Shown piece after piece: positions 49,187-57,627 of a stretch of 64,000 nucleotides of DNA (positions within the stretch are counted from its first letter, which is position 1; each line of letters starts with the position of its first letter). The translations under genes were made by a program, and so were the position numbers. The notes beneath the pieces are model-generated. The model was not told the DNA's origin. It did not search any database and was given only the letters and a program-made list of their open reading frames with translations. Source of the stretch: an uncultured Clostridium sp. (GTDB lineage: Bacteria; Bacillota; Clostridia; TANB77; CAG-508); assembly GCA_947647595.1 (NCBI GenBank), contig CANSKZ010000001.1:200912-264911 (forward strand), written 5' to 3'.

Positions 49187-49297
49187 TCTATTGACATTTT
49201 TGTTTAATCTGATATAATAGAAATGTCAAGAATATTAAACCTTAATTAAATATCTATTAACGACATTTTATATTCAATCCTACGAAATGTCAATAGA
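49187..49297 (+). promoter_or_regulatory. promoter with 13-bp inverted repeat
   Basis: TTGACA 49191-49196, 16-base spacer, TATAAT 49213-49218. TCTATTGACATTT (49187-49199) is perfectly inverted at 49285-49297, and another AAATGTCAA lies at 49221-49229, so three half-sites of one operator. Probably binds a repressor of the 49340 gene. Confidence 0.7.
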
Positions 49298-49339
49298 TAT
49301 TTGAAAGTATTTTTAAATTTATAACAGAGGAATTAGAAT

Positions 49340-50497
49340 ATGAAGAAAAATAGTAAAGATGAGCAACTTTTTTTGGAATCTGCAAGGATAGAACGTGCAA
49401 AATTTATTAAAATGGTTTTTGATCTAGAAAATGATTTAGAATCATATAATACAAGCATATTAGATTATCATATAGCAAAAAATGAAATCAACTACAAAGG
49501 TACACCATCATTAACAATCGATTTAGCAGATGATATTTCAGAGTTATCTGACTTTTCTCGCCAAAAATCTAAACCAGTCAAAATGATTTGGACTGATTTT
49601 GTAGAACGTTTTGGAATGTTACTAATGAGGTTTTTAAATGCTGACTTTTCTAATTTCTATACTGCATTTAACACATTTCTTTTTGCCTATGGTGTAGATG
49701 ATTTTATAAATATTAACGGCAAACGAACGGATATGCTAACTGGATTTAGTTATATTGATGTGCTAGATTGGTATGAATGTACTAGAAATCTATTTAGCGG
49801 ATATCAAACTTATTTTAGAAGATGTGTAGACTATATATATAATCTAAATGGTGACAATCGAGATAAAGAATATAGCCACATCTCAAAATTAAGAGGATTT
49901 ACAATAATAGAGCCCAATATGACTAATCTTCAAAATAGTTATGAAGTTTCATTTAAAAGTATTGTTAGTAAACAGATACCTGCTAATATTTCATTACATC
50001 AGTTATCTACTAGGATTGAAAATAAGGATATAGAAGTAAAAAATATTATGGAGTATAAGACATCTAATGGATGGTTTACTTTGTTGTATAGAACTTTAGA
50101 ATTAATTGTAACAAGAAATACTATGCCAATTAAAACTTGTGAAAATGATGGCAAATATTTTATACCTACGCACAGAATAGATGAAATATATTGTGACTAC
50201 AAACATTTAGACGGCAGTACTTGCAAAGATGTTGGAGCAAAGAAAAAATATGCTCAAAAAGCTGAACAAAATCCAGTCATTTCTACATATAATAAAATTT
50301 ATCAAGTAAAGATAATGAGAACTAGAAGAAATCCTGATAATAAAGAATTAAAAGAGCAATTTGAGAATTTTAAAATAAGAGGAACTGCCCTAAAAAAAGC
50401 ATATTTTGACGGAAAAATAAACTTAGACATGTATAAAAAATTAATGAAAATAGTTGAAAAAGATGAAACGAATGATACAATAGAAAAATACATATAA
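49340..50497 (+). CDS. DUF6076-like cargo protein
   Basis: 385 residues, no signal or membrane part. The C-terminal section KTCENDGKYFIPTHRIDEIYCDY...STCKDVG resembles the zinc-binding end of DUF6076/CGNR-like proteins, but the second Cys of the first pair is replaced by Asp. Function unknown. Own operator-bearing promoter, within the mobile element. Confidence 0.65.
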   Translation: MKKNSKDEQLFLESARIERAKFIKMVFDLENDLESYNTSILDYHIAKNEINYKGTPSLTIDLADDISELSDFSRQKSKPVKMIWTDFVERFGMLLMRFLNADFSNFYTAFNTFLFAYGVDDFININGKRTDMLTGFSYIDVLDWYECTRNLFSGYQTYFRRCVDYIYNLNGDNRDKEYSHISKLRGFTIIEPNMTNLQNSYEVSFKSIVSKQIPANISLHQLSTRIENKDIEVKNIMEYKTSNGWFTLLYRTLELIVTRNTMPIKTCENDGKYFIPTHRIDEIYCDYKHLDGSTCKDVGAKKKYAQKAEQNPVISTYNKIYQVKIMRTRRNPDNKELKEQFENFKIRGTALKKAYFDGKINLDMYKKLMKIVEKDETNDTIEKYI

Positions 50498-50513
50498 TTA
50501 TGATGATAAAGTT

Positions 50514-50642
50514 TTTATTCCGAAAAGATGAAAAAAATTTGATTTTTCGGAATAAAAGAAGGTAAAATGTTGATTGCAAGAGCAAAGCGTGATACTTATC
50601 AATATGAAGTGGTTGATATAGCAAAGTGGTTAAATGGAATAG
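50514..50642 (+). pseudogene. deletion remnant of a DUF4143-type ATPase gene
   Basis: The inverted repeat TTTATTCCGAAAA...TTTTTCGGAATAAAA (50514-50557), as found before the ATPase at 39706, is joined directly to the last about 27 codons of such a gene: KMLIARAKRDTYQYEVVDIAKWLN. The central about 1.1 kb is gone. The rest of 50498-50744 holds no gene. Confidence 0.8.
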
Positions 50643-50744
50643 AAAGAAAGGTTTTTGCTAAAAACACTTGTCGAAAAAGGTCGAACGATAGTGGATTGAT
50701 TTATAAATAATTTAAGAATATAATAAAAATAATAGGAGGAAAAA

Positions 50745-51329
50745 ATGGATAAGTGGAATAATGATGAAGAATGGGATGTAAGACAACCAATGTGGAAAAA
50801 AGCAGTTGATTTTGCGAATAAATATCATACAAAAGCAGGTCAATATAGAATTGGGAAGAATGGCGAAAAATTGCCATATATAACGCATATTCAAGAAGTT
50901 ATGAGAATTTTAATTAATGAGGCAAAGATAACATCAGACAATATATTAACAGTTGCTGCGTTACACGATGTTTTAGAAGATACGGAATGTACTTATGAAG
51001 AATTAGAAGAAACTTTTGGAGTTCATATTGCAGAACCAGTTGATTTATTAACAAGAAAAGAAGGACAACCATTTGATGAATATGCTAAAAATATTTTTAC
51101 AAACGAAAAATATCCTTGGGTTGGAACTATTAAATTGGCAGATAGAATCCATAATTTAAGAACTTATCCAGAAGTAGGAAATAAAGGAAAAGTTAAGTAT
51201 AAATATGATGAAACTGTAAGATGTATAAAACCTTATGCAGAAAAACAATCTCCTATATTAAATAAAAAGTTGGATGAAAGTATGCAAATGATTGAAGATT
51301 TTTTAGGTGATGACCAACTCCAACCTTGA
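50745..51329 (+). CDS. HD-domain alarmone hydrolase-like protein
   Basis: 194 residues resembling the (p)ppGpp hydrolase domain of Rsh alone. HITHIQEV-type start (PYITHIQEVMRIL), AALHDVLEDTE and IKLADRIHNLRT, with the HD metal ligands present. 12 bp before a RelA-like synthetase gene on the element, which suggests a hydrolase antidote and alarmone synthetase toxin pair, or a phage-defence module. Confidence 0.8.
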   Translation: MDKWNNDEEWDVRQPMWKKAVDFANKYHTKAGQYRIGKNGEKLPYITHIQEVMRILINEAKITSDNILTVAALHDVLEDTECTYEELEETFGVHIAEPVDLLTRKEGQPFDEYAKNIFTNEKYPWVGTIKLADRIHNLRTYPEVGNKGKVKYKYDETVRCIKPYAEKQSPILNKKLDESMQMIEDFLGDDQLQP

Positions 51330-51341
51330 AGGAAGAAGTAA

Positions 51342-52517
51342 ATGGAAAAACAAACAAAAGATATTAATATAAAAGAAGAACAAAGAAAAATAAAAGACAA
51401 AATACAAAAAATATTAGATAGTAAAGTATTTGACAAGATACATAAATCATTAAGTAAAATTAATAATGACATTTTAGAAAAAACAGGAATGTCTAGTATA
51501 AGTCTAGAAGGCAGAGTAAAGAAGGAAGATTCTGCGAGTGAAAAAATCGAAAGACAAGGCGTGTCAGCTGATAGAATATACGATTTAATAGGATTTATGC
51601 TTGTTGTAGAGTTGCCAGAGGAATATGAAAAAGTGAGTAGTTTGATGAAAGAATTAATGCCAGAGGGTTCTTTCATTCATAATTTTGATGGAAAATTACC
51701 TGAGAATAATGGTTATTCAAGTTTTCATATGGGAATTAATGTTAATCAATTATTAAATCAAAATGGTGTTGAAAATACTTATGGCGATGATAATGGATTA
51801 CAAACCGAAGTACAGTTAAAATCCTATGGAATGTATATGGCACAAGAGTCAACACATGACTCTATCTATAAAAATAGAAATCTAAGTGGTGAGCAAAAAG
51901 ATAGAATGCAAAGTGTGATGTTTCCATTGATAGAAAAGATAACAGACATAGAGAAATATCAAGATAGATTAGAAGTATGTTTTGATGAAGAAGAAAGAGC
52001 TAGATTGCAAAGCAGAATTGAAACAGTTAAGCAAGAAGTTTTGCAACATAAAATGCAAAATAAACAATTTATTGAAGAAAATATGACAGATGTTGAAAAT
52101 GTCTTGAAAGAGTATGTTGTTGTAAAATATGTTGAAAAAGTTCGACAAGATCCAGTTTTAAATCTAACGAGAGAAAAAATCACAGAAATAGCAGAACAAT
52201 GCAACAGAGCAGTTGCCTATCTTTCAAATGATTTTGAACAAGAAAGGATGTCTAGTACAGAGCCAACAGGATTTAAGAATACAGATAAATTATTGGAAGA
52301 AACACAAGAAAAGACAATTGAGGAAATACAGTCATTGAGTGCTAAAAGTCAAGAAAAAGCAATCCCCAATTTATTACAAGGTGCAATTCAAGTTTCAGAA
52401 TCAGAAGTTACTGCTGCAGACATTAAGACTATGGTTGGAACGGTAAACGAAAAAGCGAGAACGCCAGAGAAACAAGTACATATTTCATCTCAAGAACAAG
52501 AAAATGGAGAGCGATGA
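51342..52517 (+). CDS. RelA/SpoT synthetase-domain protein
   Basis: 391 residues. Synthetase-like motifs: GRVKKEDSASEKIER, DRIYDLIGFMLVVE (catalytic Asp), GYSSFHMGI, TEVQLKSYGMYMAQE (catalytic Glu) and HDSIYK. No HD, TGS or ACT domain. The C-terminal half is helical and Gln/Glu rich. Could make or transfer pyrophosphate, possibly as a toxSAS-type toxin neutralised by the upstream HD protein; this is inference. Confidence 0.72.
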   Translation: MEKQTKDINIKEEQRKIKDKIQKILDSKVFDKIHKSLSKINNDILEKTGMSSISLEGRVKKEDSASEKIERQGVSADRIYDLIGFMLVVELPEEYEKVSSLMKELMPEGSFIHNFDGKLPENNGYSSFHMGINVNQLLNQNGVENTYGDDNGLQTEVQLKSYGMYMAQESTHDSIYKNRNLSGEQKDRMQSVMFPLIEKITDIEKYQDRLEVCFDEEERARLQSRIETVKQEVLQHKMQNKQFIEENMTDVENVLKEYVVVKYVEKVRQDPVLNLTREKITEIAEQCNRAVAYLSNDFEQERMSSTEPTGFKNTDKLLEETQEKTIEEIQSLSAKSQEKAIPNLLQGAIQVSESEVTAADIKTMVGTVNEKARTPEKQVHISSQEQENGER

Positions 52518-52520
52518 TAG

Positions 52521-52970
52521 ATGATTAATATAGCAAATACATCAAGAGCATATTCGGAAGTATATGAATTTATTAATAGTTTGGGAAATGAATATAAAAA
52601 TAAGTTGCCAAAAAAGATTTATTTAACAATTCAAGAGAATAGAGATAAAAATTATATTCCTAAATATGAAGTCAATCAGCACATTGATAGTAATACTTTT
52701 TCAAAAGAAGCATTAGCTTTGATTTCTGCATTGAATTTGCAATATTGGTGTGAAGATGTAGAAGAAAAGGAAAGATTGAAAAAAGTATATACAGAAAATC
52801 AAAAAATGGAAAATGAAAAGTATAGTTATGAAAATTTGTTTAAAAGTAACAAAGTTGAGGAACAAATTCAAGAAGAGCAACAGAGTGATAATGTTCAGTT
52901 GATTGAATATAAAGAAGAAAATGTGTTTCGAAAATTGATTAATAAAATAAAAAATATTTTTAAAAGATAA
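52521..52970 (+). CDS. small acidic protein, third gene of the HD/synthetase unit
   Basis: 149 residues, starts 3 bp after the synthetase stop. The N-terminal half (AYSEVYEFINSLGNEYKNKLPKKIYLTIQENRDKNY...LNLQYWC) is a pattern I have seen in many Firmicutes hypothetical proteins. The tail is acidic, then basic-amphipathic (FRKLINKIKNIFKR). No function known. Confidence 0.65.
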   Translation: MINIANTSRAYSEVYEFINSLGNEYKNKLPKKIYLTIQENRDKNYIPKYEVNQHIDSNTFSKEALALISALNLQYWCEDVEEKERLKKVYTENQKMENEKYSYENLFKSNKVEEQIQEEQQSDNVQLIEYKEENVFRKLINKIKNIFKR

Positions 52971-52975
52971 AACAA

Positions 52976-53011
52976 AAACATACTAATATCATTTAATGAT
53001 CTAGTATGTTT
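52976..53011. terminator. bidirectional terminator
   Basis: AAACATACTA / TAGTATGTTT stem between convergent genes, followed by TATTTTTTATT. Confidence 0.75.
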
Positions 53012-53228
53012 ATTTTTTATTAGGAACGAATTCGATGATATCCTCTATCCTACAATTTAAAACAGAGCAAAGCTTTGCAAGAGTATCTGTGTCAAGTCGA
53101 ACAATATTGCCTCTACAATAACTTAAAACAGTATCATATCTCAACTCTCCATTTCTTACAACAGAACTTCGACTAATATTATGCTTTTTCAGATATTCAT
53201 CCAATTTTATTACTATTTTTCCCTTCAT
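53010..53228 (-). CDS. XRE-type helix-turn-helix repressor
   Basis: 72 residues. Cro/C1 fold of the small YozG-like type: IKLDEYLKKHNISRSSVVRN and DTLAKLCSVLNCRIEDIIEFVP. Divergent from 53347; probably binds the palindrome in the shared promoter region. Confidence 0.82.
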   Translation of the reverse strand: MKGKIVIKLDEYLKKHNISRSSVVRNGELRYDTVLSYCRGNIVRLDTDTLAKLCSVLNCRIEDIIEFVPNKK

Positions 53229-53272
53229 TACTATTACCTCGATAAATTTACTCTATCATAAAAAATTTTATC

Positions 53273-53301
53273 TTGACAGCTACGAAAAGTCGTAGTAGTA
53301 T
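53273..53301 (+). promoter_or_regulatory. promoter with operator between -35 and -10
   Basis: TTGACA 53273-53278 and TAGTAT 53296-53301 (17-base spacer). The perfect palindrome CTACGA-aaag-TCGTAG (53280-53295) fills the spacer, a typical repressor site. Confidence 0.72.
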
Positions 53302-53346
53302 ATTAGTAGTATGCTCAAATATAAAATTAAAATTGGAGTTAAAGAT

Positions 53347-53622
53347 ATGAACGATAGAAGATTAAAAATAATAAAAATTTTATTGAATTATGTGATTGAG
53401 AAAAATCGACAAGAAGAAAGTTTTATGGAGTTAATTAATGAAAACAAGGATTTATTCAATATGGATATATCTCCTACGGTATTTCCTCCAATTTATGAGA
53501 TTGCAAAAGAATTGGGAATTGAAGATGAGAAAGAAATTGATGATATAAATGAATTTTTTAATGTGAGTAAATTAAGTATTAATGAGATTGTTGGGGAATT
53601 TTGTAGGAAGTATAATATTTAG
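53347..53622 (+). CDS. small protein of unknown function
   Basis: 91 residues from the ATG at 53347 (GGAGTTAAAGAT upstream). Helical and acidic: starts MNDRRLKIIKILLNYVIEKNR and ends SINEIVGEFCRKYNI. Divergent from and probably controlled by the XRE repressor. Confidence 0.6.
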   Translation: MNDRRLKIIKILLNYVIEKNRQEESFMELINENKDLFNMDISPTVFPPIYEIAKELGIEDEKEIDDINEFFNVSKLSINEIVGEFCRKYNI

Positions 53623-53741
53623 AGAAAATTGTTGAAAAAATCTTGTTTTTGTGATATTATTATAATTAATTTCTTAAATGTACTAACCATCATAAGATAT
53701 AAATACAATACCAATAAATAATTTATTTTAAAAGGATGAAA

Positions 53742-54801
53742 ATGGAAAAAAAAAGTATAAAGATAGTTATTGACGGAAAAGAACACAATATTAAGACAGA
53801 CATAACACTAGATAAATATGAAGAATATATAAAAAATATAGAAGATGGCATGGAACATAGATTAGCCTTTGAAATTCTTGTTGATATATCAAATATAATA
53901 AATTTGGATGATAATACGAAAAGAGAAATACTACATGCTGTAATAAATGATAATGGTTTACAAAAGTACTATAATAGTATTAATGAAACGGATGATGAAT
54001 TTAAAAAATTTTATTTAACAGCAAATAAATATTTTGAAAGGATATATGACAATTTAAAAGAATCTATAGAAAAATTACTTGATTTTAAATCAAATATAAC
54101 TGAACCATTAATAAAAGGACTAGAAGCAATAACTAGAATTAATGAAGAAATAAAGTTATCTATGCAAAAGACATTGCAAAATATCGCTAAGGTTCAAGCA
54201 GCATTTCCTTCAAAAAAAGAAATAGAACAACGAAAAAAACAATATATAAAATGGGCTAAATTCGGATGGACAACATTACCCTTTGAATCTTTATAGTGCT
54301 CCAAGTAAACAAATAGAGGCAGATCGAATATGTGAAGCTAAATTAAGTGATAAAGAAATGGAAAAAATATTTAACTATTTAAAAGGTTTTATAAGACCAA
54401 AAAAGAAAATAAATGAAGCTATAAAATGTTATAGAAATGAATGTTATATAGCTACAGCCATGCAATTAACAGCTTTAATTGAAAGGGAGTTAACAGAATT
54501 TCCCCTAAAAAATAAAAAAGATATAAAGCCTAGAGGAAAAAATATAATAAAATCATTTAAAGAAGAAATTGATAGAAAATTATCTGAATATTATTTTGGT
54601 ATTAATTTATTTGAATTTTTAAATAGACTTTTTGAATATGGAGATGATTTTAAAAAGCAAAAATATAATATAAATAGAAATTTTCTAATGCATGGTTGGA
54701 GAGATATAAATACTACAAAGACGGATTGCAAAAAGTTATTTTTAGCTTTACTAAATATAGAATTCATTTGGGAAGAAAATAGCAGTTATAAACGTAACTA
54801 A
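53742..54801 (+). pseudogene. HEPN-type cargo gene split by a +1 frameshift near CCCTTT 54272-54282
   Basis: The first frame ends KWAKFGWTTLPFESL. The second frame, entered near 54283, starts NLYSAPSKQIEADRICEAK and runs to 54799. Skipping one T in CCCTTTGAA would give WTTLP-LNLYSAP and a protein of about 352 residues. The C-terminal part has RNFLMH, a HEPN R-N-x-x-x-H ribonuclease motif. The site is not CGG, so this is a separate event: a mutation, an error or a CCC-T slip. Could also be two overlapping genes. Confidence 0.6.
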
Positions 54802-54821
54802 TTTTAGAAGGATAATTTTAA

Positions 54822-55433
54822 ATGAAAGAACAGGCGAATAATTTAAAAGAAAAATTAAAAACAAAATTAGATTTGTTATATCAAGAGTTGTTAAGTGCAG
54901 AAGTTAATAATAATTTAACTAAAGAATTATTTTTTGTATATGATAATTTCAAGGAATATAATATGGTATTTAATTATACAATACATGCTTATCAAAGTAG
55001 CACTATATTAGCGTTATTTAAAATATATGATATAGACCAACATAATGAATCTATTACATTAAAACATATATTAAATAGTATTTTTTCAAAAAAGGAAATT
55101 AATGATAATAATAACGAAATGAAAAAATATGTAGATGAAAAGTTAAAAGAGCTAAATTCCAGTCAAATTAATGAAAAATTAAATATAATGAGAAATAAGT
55201 ACTATGCTCATTTAGATAAAAAGTATGAAAAAGGAATGCAGTCTTTTTCAAAAGAAGAAATGATTACATTTCAAGAAGTAAATAATTTGATAAATAATGC
55301 TAAAAAGATAATTAAAGATATTTATTTTTATATTTATGGACTAAAATATAATGATAATAATTTAATAGAAACTATAAAAATACAAATTGATAGTATTATT
55401 GACAATATGAATAAAGGAAGAAATATAATTTGA
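54822..55433 (+). CDS. HEPN AbiU2-like protein
   Basis: 203 residues, all helical. MRNKYYAHLDKKY matches the RNKxxAHxD motif of AbiU2-type HEPN proteins, which include abortive-infection factors. Strong AT bias. 21 bp after the preceding HEPN gene, suggesting a two-gene defence unit; target unknown. Confidence 0.75.
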   Translation: MKEQANNLKEKLKTKLDLLYQELLSAEVNNNLTKELFFVYDNFKEYNMVFNYTIHAYQSSTILALFKIYDIDQHNESITLKHILNSIFSKKEINDNNNEMKKYVDEKLKELNSSQINEKLNIMRNKYYAHLDKKYEKGMQSFSKEEMITFQEVNNLINNAKKIIKDIYFYIYGLKYNDNNLIETIKIQIDSIIDNMNKGRNII

Positions 55434-55440
55434 TTTATAG

Positions 55441-55463
55441 AAAAAGGAGCAACTTGCTCCTTT
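55441..55463. terminator. bidirectional terminator
   Basis: AAAAAGGAGCAA-C-TTGCTCCTTTTT, between convergent genes; nearly the same stem as at 44093. Confidence 0.85.
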
Positions 55464-55465
55464 TT

Positions 55466-55660
55466 CTATATTCTCACTAAAAACCGTTTTCTATTTTCTA
55501 GTGAATACTCAATACACTTCAAAATTAAGGTATTCATACTCATATTATATTTGTGAGAATATTGTGCAATTTCATTGTGTAATTTTTCAGTAAGTCTTAA
55601 AGAAAATCTAACATTGGGGAGGCTTGTATAGATCGGATTAAATTTTTCCATCTCATTCAT
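55466..55660 (-). CDS. small ribbon-helix-helix-like protein
   Basis: 64 residues. VRFSLRLTEKLHNEIAQYSHKYNMSMNTLILKCIEYSLEN is a typical ribbon-helix-helix as in Arc or HicB-type regulators. Probably an element-encoded DNA-binding regulator. Confidence 0.72.
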   Translation of the reverse strand: MNEMEKFNPIYTSLPNVRFSLRLTEKLHNEIAQYSHKYNMSMNTLILKCIEYSLENRKRFLVRI

Positions 55661-55665
55661 ATTAT

Positions 55666-55983
55666 CTATACCGCCTTAATTTTCTTCAAATACCCAAAAC
55701 ATTCATGCCCACCCAAAAGAAATACCTCATATTGTTCAACACTAATCAATTTTCTATACAAATTAATTAATTCCAAAAATGCTTTGCCTTCTTCATCCGA
55801 TAATTTAGAAGCTTTTTCATCTTCTAAAAAATTTCTTATAGTAGGATATTTTTCTTTCATATCTTCAATTTTTTCAGAGATTTCCTTATATTCAGTGTTA
55901 CTCTTTTTCAATTCTAATTTTAAATTCCCAATGCATTCCGTTAATTCTACTGAATCCATATCATACAATTTATAATTCTTCAT
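55666..55983 (-). CDS. helical element protein, paralogue of 45721 gene
   Basis: 105 residues from the ATG at 55983 (GGAGG upstream). Shares MDSVELTECI, YPTIRNFLEDE, LINLYR and FLLGG with the 45721 product. Overlaps the tnpV end by 14 bp. Function unknown. Confidence 0.75.
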   Translation of the reverse strand: MKNYKLYDMDSVELTECIGNLKLELKKSNTEYKEISEKIEDMKEKYPTIRNFLEDEKASKLSDEEGKAFLELINLYRKLISVEQYEVFLLGGHECFGYLKKIKAV

Positions 55984-56323
55984 AAACAACCTCCTTAATA
56001 ACGATTTCTTCAGCACGATTTTTAATATTATTCATATTTCTAACCCATTCCATTTGATTAGTAGCTTTCAATTCTTCAGTAATATTTTCTTGTTTTGCAA
56101 GTTGTTTTATAATTGTATCAATTCTAGTTGTTGCTATTTTCTGCACTTCTATCAAATGTTTTGTTAATTTCTCGTTCATCTCTAATATTATTAATTCTGC
56201 TTTCTTGTGATTTTTAAGATAATTGTATCTCATTCTTGCATATTTTCCTGTCGGTATTGTTTGCATTTTCATAACCAAGTTAGGAATAAAATAATCGCCT
56301 TGTTTTGTATATTCTATTTCCAT
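55970..56323 (-). CDS. TnpV-family element protein
   Basis: 117 residues from the ATG at 56323 (AAAGGAATTG upstream). GKYARMRYNYLKNHKKAELIIL and LAKQENITEELKATNQMEWVRNMNNIK as in TnpV. Paralogue of 46056. Confidence 0.82.
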   Translation of the reverse strand: MEIEYTKQGDYFIPNLVMKMQTIPTGKYARMRYNYLKNHKKAELIILEMNEKLTKHLIEVQKIATTRIDTIIKQLAKQENITEELKATNQMEWVRNMNNIKNRAEEIVIKEVVYEEL

Positions 56324-56339
56324 ATTTATCAATTCCTTT

Positions 56340-57438
56340 CTAATATTCTCTATCAAATTCCTTTTCTTTCTTCTCAAAATGCTTTATAGCTAACTCTTTA
56401 TCAAGATTAAGATGAGTTTCCCTTTCAAAGTCTCTTATAATCTCATCTTCAGAAGGTAGCTCAAATTTTCGAGAAATCCATCTAATAAATTTATGAAGTG
56501 TTACTTTAAATTTATCAACCATTTTCTTTAAGTTTGAATTTTCCTTTTCTAAATGCTTGATTTTCCATTGACATCTTACGCTTTTCTTTCACAAATTCTG
56601 AAGCAGTATCAACTAAATTTGTTTGTTTTGATAATTCTTTGTGTAATTCAACATTTTCTTGATAAAGCGTTTTAATCAATTCATTTTTAGGCTTAATGAT
56701 TTGATTTTCAATCTTTTCATCACGATTCAGCATAACTTTTTTTAAATCCTTGATGTCTGGAACTTCTGGTAATTCTAGTTTTATATTTTGTAATGTTTCT
56801 TTTGTTTTAGAATAATTCGTAATATTTTTATATTCTTCGATTGAGAAGTGTTTTCTTTTTGTTTCTTCCACGAATAAACCTCTTTCTAAATCAAATCCTT
56901 TTCCTTTGACATGTTCAAAATAAGCATTTTGCAAATTCCTATAACTATCACGACCTTTCCAAAAATCTCTTGCACAGATTTTTTCAACATTGTTGCCATC
57001 TTTATCCTTTGTATGAACGACAGGGACATACATCAAATGCATGTGCGGTGCGCCTTCATCCAAATGTACTACAGCTGTAATGATATTTTTCTCGCCAAGA
57101 TTCTTATAATTACAGATGAATTTATAACATTCAGTAAAATATCTTTTCGTTTCCTGCTCACCAATTCTGTCAAAGAACCCCTGATCAGAAGTAAATATCA
57201 TTTGACACATTACAATACTGTTACTTCGAAGATGTCCTTGTACATTCGTTTCTTTTCTATATTTATCAAACTCTTTTGTATAAGTTAGACTGTTTTTCTT
57301 TAAATAATAATTTAGATGTGTTCTTGTAGGGTCAATATCCTTATTGGTATGATTTTTTGCTTTTCTATCATTGTGGGTACATTTTCCATTTATTTCAGCT
57401 CGTGTTAATTTCTCGTTTCTTACGATAGCGTAGCTTAT
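56340..57438 (-). pseudogene. MobV-type relaxase, decaying: ATA at start position and internal +1 frameshift
   Basis: The family start SYAIVRNEKLTRAE is present at 57435, but the expected ATG is ATA (57438-57436). No ATG, GTG or TTG precedes 57210 in frame. The middle has the relaxase metal motif HLDEGAPHMHLMYVP. Near 56569 the frame breaks: KMSMENQAF continues as a truncated end at 56515, while the +1 frame gives WKIKHLEKENSNLKKMVDKFK and a normal C-terminus to 56340. The site reads TCA-ATG-GAA, not CGG. Probably non-functional, or it relies on unusual decoding. Confidence 0.72.
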
Positions 57439-57481
57439 TCTTCGTAGCCCTTTCTTGCTAAAGTCAAGCTTGCTTGTCTAA

Positions 57482-57613
57482 CACACTAGACAAGGTAAAC
57501 TTGTCGTGTGCCCTACGGGGTACCTAAAAATTGCTAAAGCATTTTTAGGCTGACTAAAATATATGTCATATTTTAGTCAGTGAAGTTGCCGCTAGGGTAG
57601 GGCTAGCAACTTC
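57482..57613. other. oriT-like cluster of hairpins
   Basis: Four stems in 130 bp: CACAC-GACAAG/CTTGTC-GTGTG (57482-57510), CCTAAAAAT/ATTTTTAGG (57523-57549), an 11-bp GACTAAAATAT/ATATTTTAGTC (57552-57578), and GAAGTTGC/GCAACTTC (57582-57613). Directly upstream of the relaxase, where MobV elements carry oriT. Confidence 0.6.
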
Positions 57614-57627
57614 ATAACAAAGCATTT

